The notes under the pieces: model-generated
Databases searched by the model: none
Told to the model about the DNA's origin: nothing
Seen by the model: the letters and a program-made list of their open reading frames with translations, nothing else
Shown: positions 26,640 to 35,316 of the stretch, piece after piece
How positions within the stretch are numbered: position 1 is the stretch's first letter
How the letters are laid out: each line of letters starts with the position of its first letter
Made by a program: the position numbers and the translations under genes
DNA from: DATKPE01 sp035524335
Lineage (GTDB): Bacteria; Bacteroidota; Ignavibacteria; UBA10030; SZUA-254
Assembly (NCBI GenBank): GCA_035524335.1
Contig: DATKPE010000047.1
Location: forward strand, 75,096 to 139,095
Length of the DNA stretch: 64,000 nt
Direction: 5' to 3'

Positions 26640-27818
26640 CTAAACCGGTGCGCCGACGCGATAGATGCCGAATTTGAGGTAGCCCGTTTCGGGCATCGCC
26701 GGAATGGTCGGGTGATCCGGCGAGGCGCCCCGCCACTCCAGAAGCGTGAGCGATCTGCCGGCCGCCTCGGCGGCGTCCCGGATGATGTCGCGGAACGTTT
26801 CCTCGAAAATGTGGTGGGAGCAGGAGGCCGTGGCCAGGTATCCGCCGTCCGGGATGAGCGGGAGCGCAAGGGTGTGGAGCTGGCGGTATCCCCGGATCGC
26901 CTTGCGGACGGTTTTTTTGTTTTTTGCGAAGGAGGGAGGGTCGAGAATGACGAGGCCGAATTTCTTTCCCCCGGCCCCTGCAGTTTTCAGATACTCGAAA
27001 ACGTCCGCGGCGATAAACTCGGCGTTCCCGGCGAAACCGTTTGCGGCGGCGTTCCCCGACGCCCGTGCGACAGCCGTTTCCGAGATGTCGATGCCCGTCA
27101 CGCTTTTTGCACCGCCCGCGGCGGTATTGAGGGCGAATCCGCCGTCGTTGCAGAAACAATCGATCACGTCGCGCCCGGCGGCGTACCGCCGTACCGCGTA
27201 TCTGTTCTCGCGCTGATCGAGGAAGAGCCCGGTCTTCTGTCCTTCGAGGAGATCGACCGTATATTTGATACCGTGTTCGGTGATCGTGACGGGACCTGCC
27301 TCTCCGCGGATCACGCCCTTCCGCTGTTCCAGCCCCTCGAGAACCCGCAGGGGTGATTCGTTGCGCTCGACGATGGTCCGGCACGGCAGGACCGCCTGGA
27401 TCGCGTCGCAGACGGCGGGAAGGTGCAGTTCCATGCCGGCGGAAAGGATCTGAAGAGAACAGCAGTCGCCGTACCGGTCGACGATCAGGCCCGGCAGATC
27501 GTCCGATTCCCCATGGACGAGGCGATAGGATTCACAGCCGGGGAAGAGCGCCATACGGAGGTCGAAGGCGGCGCCGATCCGTTCGCGGATGAATCCGTCT
27601 GCCGGACCGGTTTCCCGGTGCGAGAGGATCCGGACTGCAATGAGCGAATGCGGATGATAAAAGCCGCAGCCGATGAACTTGCCGGCGGCGGAGACAACCG
27701 CGACGATGTCGCCCGTCCGGGGATCCCCCGAGACGGAGTCGATTTCATTGCTGAACACCCAGCGATGGCCGCGGGTGATGCGTTTGTCTTCGTGACGCTT
27801 GAGAATGATGCGGTGCAC
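26640..27818 (-). CDS. rlmI: 23S rRNA (cytosine) methyltransferase, RlmI-like
   Basis: RlmI methylates a cytosine (m5C1962 in E. coli) of 23S rRNA using S-adenosylmethionine. The 392-residue protein has an N-terminal PUA-like domain (LKRHEDKRITRGHRWVFSNEI) and a C-terminal Rossmann methyltransferase domain with DLLEGQKTGLFLDQRENR, VIDCFCNDGGFALNTAAGG (SAM motif I), LDPPSFAKNKK (motif IV) and SCSHHI with the catalytic-type cysteine. The start is GTG 27818; no ATG is available in frame nearby. The fbaB terminator is directly upstream, so it must have its own promoter, which I cannot place with confidence. Confidence 0.88.
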   Translation of the reverse strand: MHRIILKRHEDKRITRGHRWVFSNEIDSVSGDPRTGDIVAVVSAAGKFIGCGFYHPHSLIAVRILSHRETGPADGFIRERIGAAFDLRMALFPGCESYRLVHGESDDLPGLIVDRYGDCCSLQILSAGMELHLPAVCDAIQAVLPCRTIVERNESPLRVLEGLEQRKGVIRGEAGPVTITEHGIKYTVDLLEGQKTGLFLDQRENRYAVRRYAAGRDVIDCFCNDGGFALNTAAGGAKSVTGIDISETAVARASGNAAANGFAGNAEFIAADVFEYLKTAGAGGKKFGLVILDPPSFAKNKKTVRKAIRGYRQLHTLALPLIPDGGYLATASCSHHIFEETFRDIIRDAAEAAGRSLTLLEWRGASPDHPTIPAMPETGYLKFGIYRVGAPV

Positions 27819-27845
27819 GGTCGTGCGAATCGAATGTGAGGGTGG

Positions 27846-27884
27846 AAAAAAAACAGCGCGGAATGACGATCATCCCGCGCTGTT
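27846..27884 (-). terminator. Intrinsic terminator after fbaB
   Basis: On the minus strand a 15-base-pair stem (27884-27870 with 27866-27852, one G-U pair) closes a three-base loop and runs into eight consecutive T residues (27853-27846). This is a textbook factor-independent terminator, 13 bases after the fbaB stop. Confidence 0.9.
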
Positions 27885-27897
27885 GTCCCGTCGTGGT

Positions 27898-28956
27898 TCA
27901 GGCGACGGTGACGTCCTTGCAGAGATAGACGTCCTGAATCGCGTTGAGGATCTGGACGCCCTCTTTCATCGGTCGCTGGAACGCCTTCCGGCCGGAGATA
28001 AGTCCCATGCCGCCGGCACGCTTGTTGATCACGGCCGTGCGCACGGCGTCGGCGAGATCCGACTGTCCCTTCGATTCCCCGCCGGAATTGATCAGACCGG
28101 CCCGGCCCATATAACAGTTGGCGACCTGATACCGGCAGAGGTCGATCGGATGATCCGTGGAGAGTTCGGTGTAGACCTTCTTGTTCGTCTTGCCGAACTT
28201 GAGGGCCTCGAACCCGCCGTTGTTCTCCGGCAGTTTCTGCTTGATGATGTCGGCCTCGATCGTGACGCCGAGGTGGTTCGCCTGACCGGTGAGGTCGGCG
28301 GCGAGGTGATAATCCTTTTCCGCCGTTTTGAATGCGGGGTTCCTGAGGTAACACCACAGAATCGTGCCGAGCCCCAGCTCGTGTGCCTGCTGGAACATGA
28401 GGCTGACCTCCTGGATCTGCCGTTTCGATTCGGGCGATCCGAAGTAGATCGTCGCACCGACCGCAACGGCGCCCATGTCGAACGCCTGACGGATGCGCGC
28501 GAAGAGGATCTGATCGTAGCTGTTGGGATAGGAGAGGAATTCGTTGTGATTGAATTTCAGGATGAAAGGGATTTTGTGGGAATATTTCCGCGCAACCGCC
28601 CCGAGGACGCCGAGGGTCGAGGCGACAGCGTTACATCCTCCCTCGATCGCCAGCTTCACAATGTTTTCCGGATCGAAATAGATCGGGTTGGGCGAGAACG
28701 ACGCGCCGGCGGAATGCTCGATGCCCTGGTCGACCGGCAGAATCGAGACATATCCCGTGTGAGCCAGCCGGCCCTGATGAATCAGCCAGTTGAGGTTTTT
28801 GAGCACCGGCGTCGGCCGGTCGGAGAGTGCGTAAACCTTATCCACATAATCGACGCCCGGCAGCGTCAGCGATTCCTTCGGTATCCCTTTGCAGACATGA
28901 CCGAGCAGTTTTTTCGCGTCCGCCCCGAGCAGTTGTTCAATTTCCTGAATATTCAT
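27898..28956 (-). CDS. fbaB: Class I fructose-bisphosphate aldolase (FbaB/DhnA type)
   Basis: It splits fructose 1,6-bisphosphate in glycolysis and forms it in gluconeogenesis by a Schiff-base mechanism. The 352-residue protein follows E. coli FbaB along its full length from memory: [32 protein letters not shown] segment, [69 protein letters not shown] and [19 protein letters not shown]. The ATG 28956 is chosen because the conserved N-terminus begins there and a GGATGGAG ribosome site lies just upstream. A TATATT -10-like box is at 29022-29027, without a convincing -35. A strong terminator follows the gene. Confidence 0.95.
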   Translation of the reverse strand: MNIQEIEQLLGADAKKLLGHVCKGIPKESLTLPGVDYVDKVYALSDRPTPVLKNLNWLIHQGRLAHTGYVSILPVDQGIEHSAGASFSPNPIYFDPENIVKLAIEGGCNAVASTLGVLGAVARKYSHKIPFILKFNHNEFLSYPNSYDQILFARIRQAFDMGAVAVGATIYFGSPESKRQIQEVSLMFQQAHELGLGTILWCYLRNPAFKTAEKDYHLAADLTGQANHLGVTIEADIIKQKLPENNGGFEALKFGKTNKKVYTELSTDHPIDLCRYQVANCYMGRAGLINSGGESKGQSDLADAVRTAVINKRAGGMGLISGRKAFQRPMKEGVQILNAIQDVYLCKDVTVA

Positions 28957-29139
28957 GTAATTGCTCCATCCTGAGATAATGATTGAACTGGATCTTCCCT
29001 GTTGAGAGTGTGTGGCGACGAAATATACAAAAAAGTGTCGAAAAGACGAAATTGATCCGATCCGAACCGCGTTCAAATCGCTTGACCGTCACCGTCCGGA
29101 ATTTTCGGAGGTATCGATGTATGTTTGATGACAATGGTT

Positions 29140-29167
29140 TTGAAAGGGGTTCATTTTTTGATATATT
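29140..29167 (+). promoter_or_regulatory. Promoter for the HAD-to-cca operon, predicted leaderless
   Basis: TTGAAA at 29140-29145, a 16-base spacer, TATATT at 29162-29167, then 7 bases to the ATG at 29175. No ribosome site is present in those 7 bases. Confidence 0.65.
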
Positions 29168-29174
29168 TTGATGA

Positions 29175-29849
29175 ATGAAACGCATTTCCTGCTGTATTTT
29201 CGATATGGATGGGACCCTGACCCGGACCAACGACCTCATTTTTGCCACCTTCAACCACGTCGGGGAACGGTACTGCGGGAGAACCTACTCACCCGAGGAG
29301 ATCATTGCCATGTTCGGTCCTCCCGAGGAAACGGCGGTCGGGCGGATCGTCCCCCGCGACCGGTATGATGAGGCCCTCGCGGATTTCGTCGGGTTTTATT
29401 CCGAGAATCATCAGAAGATGGCGCGGCTTCATGAGGGGATCCCCGAACTTCTTTCCTATCTCCACCGGAACGGAGTCCTTCTTGCCGTGTTCACCGGCAA
29501 GGGACGTACGACCACCCTCATCACGCTCGATAAGTTCGGCATCGGAAAATATTTTGATATGATCGTGACCGGAAGCGATGTGCGGAAACATAAACCGTCC
29601 GGCGAGGGGATATCCAACGTGGTCCGCGCCTTCCGCCTTCCCGTCGAGGAAGTTTTAATGGTCGGGGACGCCGTTGCGGATGTCCAGGCGGCTCACGAGG
29701 CGGGCGTTCCGGTTGCGGCGGTGCTGTGGGATTCCTACGGGAAGGACCGTCTCCGGGCGATGGATCTGCCGTATGTCTTCCATGATGTCGGCGGTTTCTT
29801 CACCTGGATCCGTTCCAGAGTGCCCGAGACCGGAGCACCGGCGCGTTGA
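29175..29849 (+). CDS. HAD-superfamily hydrolase (phosphoglycolate phosphatase/PpaX-like)
   Basis: This 224-residue protein has the HAD motifs FDMDGTLTRTND at the start, VFTGKGRTT (motif II Thr) near residue 105, the lysine of RKHKPSGEGI (motif III) and VGDAVADVQAAHEAG (motif IV), with a helical cap between residues 15 and 85. This layout is that of phosphoglycolate phosphatase and pyrophosphatase PpaX. The exact substrate cannot be read from sequence. It is first in an operon of four genes and appears to be translated from a leaderless message. Its TGA overlaps the TTG start of the next gene. Confidence 0.88.
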   Translation: MKRISCCIFDMDGTLTRTNDLIFATFNHVGERYCGRTYSPEEIIAMFGPPEETAVGRIVPRDRYDEALADFVGFYSENHQKMARLHEGIPELLSYLHRNGVLLAVFTGKGRTTTLITLDKFGIGKYFDMIVTGSDVRKHKPSGEGISNVVRAFRLPVEEVLMVGDAVADVQAAHEAGVPVAAVLWDSYGKDRLRAMDLPYVFHDVGGFFTWIRSRVPETGAPAR

Positions 29850-31399
29850 AGCTCCCGGGCGGGAACAGGGTGCTCCCCATTGCGGCACTCACGCTGATCG
29901 TGGTGGTTTTTTACGCAACCGCCGCCGGGCATTTTTCCTACACACCGGACGACACCTACATCTATCTCCGGTTTGCGAAAAACGTCGCCGCCGGCGAGGG
30001 AATGTCGTTCAACCCCGGCCGTCCGGTGTACGGTTTCACAGGCCCTCTCTGGATGTTCGTGATCGCCGGCGGTATCGCCGGTTCGGTCGATCCTCTGCTT
30101 GCCGCGAAGGTCGTCGACCTTCTCTGCGCCAGCCTCGCTCTGCTGGTCTTGTTCTTCCTGGCATACGAACTTGCCAGGGATACCATCGCCGCGCTTGCGG
30201 CGACGGCATGTTTTTCGTTCGACGGCTGGTTCCTCCGGTGGACCGGGACCGGCATGGAGTCCTCCCTCGCGGTTCTTCTGGTCCTGGGAGTCTTTCTCGC
30301 CGTCGTCCGGAACCGGTATCTGTATGCTGTTGTTCTGCTCGCGTTTCTCGCGATGACCCGGCCGGAAGCCGTTCTTCTGCTTCCGTTCGTGCTCGCCGAC
30401 CTGGTCATGAATTCCCGGAACAGGAAATATGCCCTGAACAAGGCCGCGGCGCTCCTTCTCGGTTTCGGCGCGCTCATGCTCCCCTGGGTGCTCGCCGCCA
30501 GCCGCGCGTTCGGGTCGTGCTGGCCGAATACCGCTTCCGCAAAATCGGGGTTTCTCTCCCCGGGCCAGGACATTCCCGCTTCACTCCGGACCATCGGCGG
30601 TATGCTGGGAGCCACCGAAGCGGTTGCTCTGGCGCTGATCATCTTCGGAGCGGCCGCGCTCATTTTCCGGCTCCGGCACCGCGGGGAGCGGGAAGATGAG
30701 GCGTCGATGGAGCTGTTCTTTCTCCGGCGGCAGACGGTTTTGTGCGGGGGATGGTGCATCACCCTCGCGGCATTCTACGTTGTTTCCGATATGAACGTCG
30801 TCACCAGATATCTCCTGCTGATCATCCCGATCATCGTCGCCCTCGGATTTTCGCTCGGCTCCTGGGCGCTCTATCGTTCCCGGCTGGCCCGGTATCGTCC
30901 GGCTCTGCTCCTGATTCTCATGCTGGCGGCTATAGGCGGAAACGAAGCGGTGTACCGCGGAAATATCCTCCCGGGTATCCGGCGATTCGAGGCCGGGATG
31001 GAAACGTCGCTCATTCCGATCGCGGAATGGTTCCGGGGAAACGTCAGCCCCGGTACCGCCGTTGTCGCCGCCGATATCGGGGCAATCGGGTATATCGGCA
31101 ACGTGGATGTCTGGGACCCTGCCGGACTCATCACGCCCGAGGCCCTGCCGCTTCTCCGCGGGGGACGCCGTCCGTACGATATTGTGCGGGAGAAGCTGTA
31201 CGAACGGTACATCCGGGCCGCCTATGTCGTCGACAGGGCCGAAGAACCGGCGCGGCTGAAGGACGATTCTCTCCTCGTCCCCGTGATGACGAAAGCGTTC
31301 GAAGGAATGAGCCTTGCCAAAAATGAAACCTACTATTACACCGTCTACAGAGTCCGGAATGCGGAACCCCCCGCGCAGTCCGGCGGAAAGAAGCCATGA
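29846..31399 (+). CDS. GT-C-like polytopic membrane glycosyltransferase
   Basis: This 517-residue protein has about ten or more membrane helices and a first periplasmic loop with YTPDDTYIYLRFAKNVAAGEG, the Asp-Asp motif of GT-C enzymes (PMT/ArnT family 39-like), which use a lipid-linked sugar. The C-terminal part (about residues 390-517) is a soluble domain. The acceptor is unknown. The start is TTG 29846, overlapping the TGA of the HAD gene (TTGA); a GTG at codon 9 is an alternative. The stop overlaps the next gene by ATGA. Neighbouring sugar oxidoreductase suggests a cell-surface glycan role. Confidence 0.8.
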   Translation: MKLPGGNRVLPIAALTLIVVVFYATAAGHFSYTPDDTYIYLRFAKNVAAGEGMSFNPGRPVYGFTGPLWMFVIAGGIAGSVDPLLAAKVVDLLCASLALLVLFFLAYELARDTIAALAATACFSFDGWFLRWTGTGMESSLAVLLVLGVFLAVVRNRYLYAVVLLAFLAMTRPEAVLLLPFVLADLVMNSRNRKYALNKAAALLLGFGALMLPWVLAASRAFGSCWPNTASAKSGFLSPGQDIPASLRTIGGMLGATEAVALALIIFGAAALIFRLRHRGEREDEASMELFFLRRQTVLCGGWCITLAAFYVVSDMNVVTRYLLLIIPIIVALGFSLGSWALYRSRLARYRPALLLILMLAAIGGNEAVYRGNILPGIRRFEAGMETSLIPIAEWFRGNVSPGTAVVAADIGAIGYIGNVDVWDPAGLITPEALPLLRGGRRPYDIVREKLYERYIRAAYVVDRAEEPARLKDDSLLVPVMTKAFEGMSLAKNETYYYTVYRVRNAEPPAQSGGKKP

Positions 31400-32391
31400 G
31401 TGACAGCATCTCCATCGGCGTCATCGGCGTCGGTCATCTCGGATCGCTCCATGTCAAGATGCTCTCCGGCATCGACGGCGTCCGTCTGGCGGGCGTGTTC
31501 GATATCGACCGCTCCCGTGCGGACGAGGTTGCCGGGCAGTACCGGACAACCGTCGCCGGTTCCGTCGAGGATATCCTTCGCGTTTCCGATGCCGTCTGCG
31601 TCGTTACGCCGACCAGCACGCATCACGAGATTGCGTCCAGGGCGATCGCAGCGGGGCGTCATGTCTTCATCGAAAAACCGATCTGCGCGACCGTCAGCGA
31701 GGCCGATGATCTTATTCGCCTGGCCCGCGCGCACGGCGTCAGGATCCAGGTGGGTCATATCGAACGGTTCAATCCCGCCCTTCTGGCGCTGAAGGAGTAT
31801 GAGCTCCGGCCGATGTTCATCGAATCGCACCGTCTGGCCCAGTTCAATCCCCGCGGGACCGATGTCGCCGTCGTCCTCGACCTTATGATCCACGACATCG
31901 ACGTCATTGTCAGCCTCGTGAATTCCCCGGTGGCGCGGATCGAGGCAAACGGGGTGGCGGTGGTTTCCCCCACGATCGACATCGCCAATGCCCGCGTGCA
32001 GTTCGAGAACGGCTGTGTGGCGAATGTGACGGCAAGCCGCATTTCCCAGAAGAAAATGCGGAAGATGCGCCTGTTCCAGCGCGATACCTATATTTCGATC
32101 GATTTTTCGGAGGGACTTGCGGAGGTGTTCCGGCTGGCCGGCGACGGCTCCGCGCAGATGCCTCATGCGGTTGCCCTCGGCCAGATCGATACCGGTACCG
32201 CGAAACGGACGATACTGTACGAACAGCCCGAGGTCCGCGAGGTCAACGCGCTCAAATACGAACTCGAACAGTTCCGCGATACGGTCCGGACCGGACAGCC
32301 GCCGGTCGTCACGGCGGAAGCCGGCCGGGAGGCGCTCCATATCGCAAGCGCGATTCTCCGTAAAATTGAAGAACAGAAACTGGTCATGTAA
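31396..32391 (+). CDS. Gfo/Idh/MocA family oxidoreductase
   Basis: This 331-residue protein begins with a dinucleotide-binding Rossmann segment (ISIGVIGVGHLGSLHVKML), followed by VVTPTSTHHEIASRAI, the catalytic-region EKPICAT and the GHIERFNPALLAL segment. The C-terminal alpha/beta domain starts near residue 125. The GHxERFNP pattern occurs in sugar-nucleotide 3-dehydrogenases such as GnnA and WlbA-like enzymes, which would fit an LPS sugar role, but this is a suggestion only. It overlaps the GT-C gene by ATGA and precedes the CCA-adding enzyme by 3 bases. Confidence 0.88.
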   Translation: MSDSISIGVIGVGHLGSLHVKMLSGIDGVRLAGVFDIDRSRADEVAGQYRTTVAGSVEDILRVSDAVCVVTPTSTHHEIASRAIAAGRHVFIEKPICATVSEADDLIRLARAHGVRIQVGHIERFNPALLALKEYELRPMFIESHRLAQFNPRGTDVAVVLDLMIHDIDVIVSLVNSPVARIEANGVAVVSPTIDIANARVQFENGCVANVTASRISQKKMRKMRLFQRDTYISIDFSEGLAEVFRLAGDGSAQMPHAVALGQIDTGTAKRTILYEQPEVREVNALKYELEQFRDTVRTGQPPVVTAEAGREALHIASAILRKIEEQKLVM

Positions 32392-32394
32392 CTG

Positions 32395-33846
32395 ATGTCC
32401 GAAACTTTACAGTCCATCACGATCGAAGAAGAACTTCTCCGCACCGTCGGTTCGATCGCCGACAGGGAAAAGGCCGAGGCGTATGTCGTCGGCGGGTATG
32501 TCCGGGATACAATCCTCGGCAGGCCGCTGAAGGATCTCGATATCCTCGTTGTCGGCGATGCCATCGGCTTCGCCGGGATCGTCGCCCGCCATTTCGGCCG
32601 GAAGAAGATCGTCACGTTCGAAAAATTCGGCACCGCAATGCTTCCACTCGAGGGGACGAACATCGAATTTGTCGGAGCCCGTGAGGAGTCGTATGAGCCG
32701 GATTCCCGGAAACCGGTCGTCCGCCGGGCCACCCTCGAAAGCGATCTGTCGCGCCGCGATTTCACCTTCAATGCCCTCGCCGCCTCGATCAACGCCGGGA
32801 GCTTCGGAAAGGTGGTCGATCCCTACGGGGGCTACGCCGACCTCCGGGCGGGCATCATCCGGACGCCGCTCCCTCCGGAACGGACGTTCGACGACGATCC
32901 TCTCCGCATGCTGAGGGCGATCAGGTTTGCCTCCCAGCTGACCGACCGGACGTTGGGTCGCAGATTCGTGATCCGGGATGATACGTTCCAGGCGATCCGG
33001 GCCACCGCAGGCAGACTGTCCATCGTCTCCATGGAACGGATCACCGACGAGTTTCTCAAAATTCTCGGGAGTCCGCGCCCGTCGATCGGCCTGAAACTGC
33101 TCCACGACGCCGGCCTCGCCAAACTGGTCTTCCCCGAGCTGGTCGAAATGGTCGGCGTCGAACAGAGGAAGGAGTATCATCACAAGGACGTTTTTCTCCA
33201 TACCCTCAAGGTGGTCGACAATATCGCCGAGACGACCGACGATCTCTGGCTCCGGTTTGCGGGTCTGGCGCATGATATCGCGAAGCCCCGCACCAAAGCG
33301 TTCCGCGAGGGTGTCGGATGGACGTTCCACGGACATGAGGATCTCGGCGCGCGGATGATGAAGTCGATCTTCCGGCGCATGCGGCTCCCGATGGAGAAGC
33401 TTCCCTACGTGGAAAAGCTGATCCGGCTCCATCTTCGTCCCATGGTCCTGGTGAGCGAGGAGGTGACCGATTCGGCGGTCCGGCGGATGATGTTCGAAGC
33501 GGGGGCGGATGTGGACGACCTGATGCTCCTCTGCCGGGCGGATATCACGTCGCAGAATCCGGATCGTGTTGCCCGGTACATGAAAAATTATGATATTGTC
33601 CTGCAGAAAATGGTGGAAGTGGAGGAGAAAGACCGGATCCGGAACTGGCAGCCGCCCGTTCGGGGCGAAGAGATCATGAGAGTCTGCAACATTCCCCCCG
33701 GGCCGATGGTCGGCGTTCTGAAGACCCGCATTGAAGAGGCGATTCTGGACGGGCAGATCCCGAATGAACACGACGCCGCCCTTGCGTTTCTGATGCAGAT
33801 CAAGGATGAGAATAATTCCGAAATAGACAGGAAATCGGGAAGATGA
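32395..33846 (+). CDS. cca: CCA tRNA nucleotidyltransferase/poly(A) polymerase family with HD domain
   Basis: It adds or repairs the 3' CCA of tRNA. The 483-residue protein has the class II nucleotidyltransferase head (AYVVGGYVRDTILGRPLKDLDILV, with the catalytic DxD), RRDFTFNALA, DPYGGYADLRAGIIRT and the RTFDDDPLRMLRAIRFASQL neck, then an HD domain (YHHKDVFLHTLKVVD, LAHDIAKP). The tRNA-Pro gene in this window does not encode CCA, which fits a need for this enzyme. An A-adding-only role or poly(A) polymerase activity cannot be excluded. Last gene of the HAD operon. Confidence 0.92.
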   Translation: MSETLQSITIEEELLRTVGSIADREKAEAYVVGGYVRDTILGRPLKDLDILVVGDAIGFAGIVARHFGRKKIVTFEKFGTAMLPLEGTNIEFVGAREESYEPDSRKPVVRRATLESDLSRRDFTFNALAASINAGSFGKVVDPYGGYADLRAGIIRTPLPPERTFDDDPLRMLRAIRFASQLTDRTLGRRFVIRDDTFQAIRATAGRLSIVSMERITDEFLKILGSPRPSIGLKLLHDAGLAKLVFPELVEMVGVEQRKEYHHKDVFLHTLKVVDNIAETTDDLWLRFAGLAHDIAKPRTKAFREGVGWTFHGHEDLGARMMKSIFRRMRLPMEKLPYVEKLIRLHLRPMVLVSEEVTDSAVRRMMFEAGADVDDLMLLCRADITSQNPDRVARYMKNYDIVLQKMVEVEEKDRIRNWQPPVRGEEIMRVCNIPPGPMVGVLKTRIEEAILDGQIPNEHDAALAFLMQIKDENNSEIDRKSGR

Positions 33847-33931
33847 ATGTAACATTTTTCAACGATCTCCGTTAACCTTATTGTCCCCGCAGAACCAGCG
33901 CCCGGGATTCAACCTTACAAGGAGCACCAGA

Positions 33932-35290
33932 ATGATTTTCCGCCGTTTATTACTCGTTTTTGGCCTTTTCACGTCTGCCGCGGCGATTGCCCAGCAGAAT
34001 AACGTCCTGACGCTCGACAGGGCGGTCGGTATAGCGCTCGAGAGGAACAGCTCCGTCATACAGGCGCGCAACAATGTCGACGGCGCGCATTACGCCACCC
34101 TCGCGGCATATGGCGGCCTCCTTCCGGATTTCAGCGCCTCCTACCAGTTCAACCGGGATCAGCAGTGGAAAAATCATCCCGGGGTCAGCGTCATCGACAA
34201 TCAGATCGTTCCCAACACCCCCTTCTCGGCGTCGAACAGCTACAGCGCCGGGGTTGGTGGCCAGTGGACGCTCTTCAACGGATTCGCGAACACCTCGAAC
34301 GTTTCCCGCGCGAAAGCGACCTCGAACGCATCTGAATTGACTCTCTCGCGGACGGAACAGACGACCATCTACCAGACGCAGACGCTGTTCCTCAACGTGG
34401 TGCGGACATCGGAACTGCTCGCCGTGGCCCAGGACAATCTTAAGCGGAGCAACAAACAGCTTGAGCAGATCGTCGAATCGAACAAGGTCGGCGCAGTCGC
34501 CCTTGCCGACGTCTACAGGGAGCAGGTGCAGGTGGGGAACGACGAACTGAGCGTCATCACCGCGCAGAACGATTTCGAGAACGCCAAGGCGGACCTCGTC
34601 GCGTTCCTCGGGGTCTCGGCCGAGCAGGAGTTTCAGTACGATTTTACCGGCATCCCGAAGGATATCGACACGCTCGAGTTCACGGGGGTGAATGCCAAAT
34701 ACGGCAACGAGGCGATCCTGACCGCCACCGCACTGCAGAAACGTCCCGATTATCTGGCGACGCAGGAAACGGTGAACAGCAGTGACGCATCGGTGACGGT
34801 GGCCCGCGCCGGGCACTGGCCGAGCGTTACCGCACAGGCCTCATACGGCTTCAACGGATACGATGTCCCCGGCGGGTACAACGCCCTGCCCGATAATAAA
34901 AGCCTGAACTACTCCTTCAACGTTTCACTCCCGATCTTCAGCGGATTTGCTACCCAGAATCAGGTGGAGCAGGCGCAGGTGACGTGGAAGAACGCCGTGG
35001 AACAGATGCGTCAGACCGACAGGCAGGTGCGGGTCGACGTCCAGAAAGCCCTCCTTGCCCTGCAGGCCTCGGAAAAACAGGTGACCGTCACACAGACGAG
35101 CATCCAGTCCGCTTCGATGGATCTGCAGATCGCGCAGGAAAAGTATAATCTCGGCGCCGGGACGCTTCTGGATCTCCTCGTCGCCCACGCAAATTATTCC
35201 ACCGCCATGAGCAACAAGGTGAACGCAGTCACCGGGTATCTTCTGTCGAAAAAACAGGTCGAATATTCCATCGGGACGATAGCACAATAA
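33932..35290 (+). CDS. TolC-family outer-membrane efflux protein
   Basis: This 452-residue protein has a signal peptide (MIFRRLLLVFGLFTSAAAIAQ) and the two-fold coiled-coil outer-membrane efflux repeats: LDRAVGIALERNSSVIQARNNV and the matching second-half segment ALQKRPDYLATQETVNSSDASVTVARAGHWPSVTAQASYGF. It should form the trimeric channel for the exporter encoded just downstream. The ATG 33932 is preceded by AAGGAG at a good distance. It is the first gene of a five-gene exporter operon, 85 bases after cca. A weak promoter-like TTTTCA-17-TATTGT lies upstream but is not strong enough to list. Confidence 0.92.
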   Translation: MIFRRLLLVFGLFTSAAAIAQQNNVLTLDRAVGIALERNSSVIQARNNVDGAHYATLAAYGGLLPDFSASYQFNRDQQWKNHPGVSVIDNQIVPNTPFSASNSYSAGVGGQWTLFNGFANTSNVSRAKATSNASELTLSRTEQTTIYQTQTLFLNVVRTSELLAVAQDNLKRSNKQLEQIVESNKVGAVALADVYREQVQVGNDELSVITAQNDFENAKADLVAFLGVSAEQEFQYDFTGIPKDIDTLEFTGVNAKYGNEAILTATALQKRPDYLATQETVNSSDASVTVARAGHWPSVTAQASYGFNGYDVPGGYNALPDNKSLNYSFNVSLPIFSGFATQNQVEQAQVTWKNAVEQMRQTDRQVRVDVQKALLALQASEKQVTVTQTSIQSASMDLQIAQEKYNLGAGTLLDLLVAHANYSTAMSNKVNAVTGYLLSKKQVEYSIGTIAQ

Positions 35291-35316
35291 CCCCGCCCGT
35301 CGGGAAGAGAGGAACT

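Noticed and set aside
32407..33855. Long 482-residue minus-strand frame opposite cca
   Set aside because: It is antisense to a complete CCA-adding enzyme and has the biased, unstructured composition expected of the opposite strand of a GC-rich gene.
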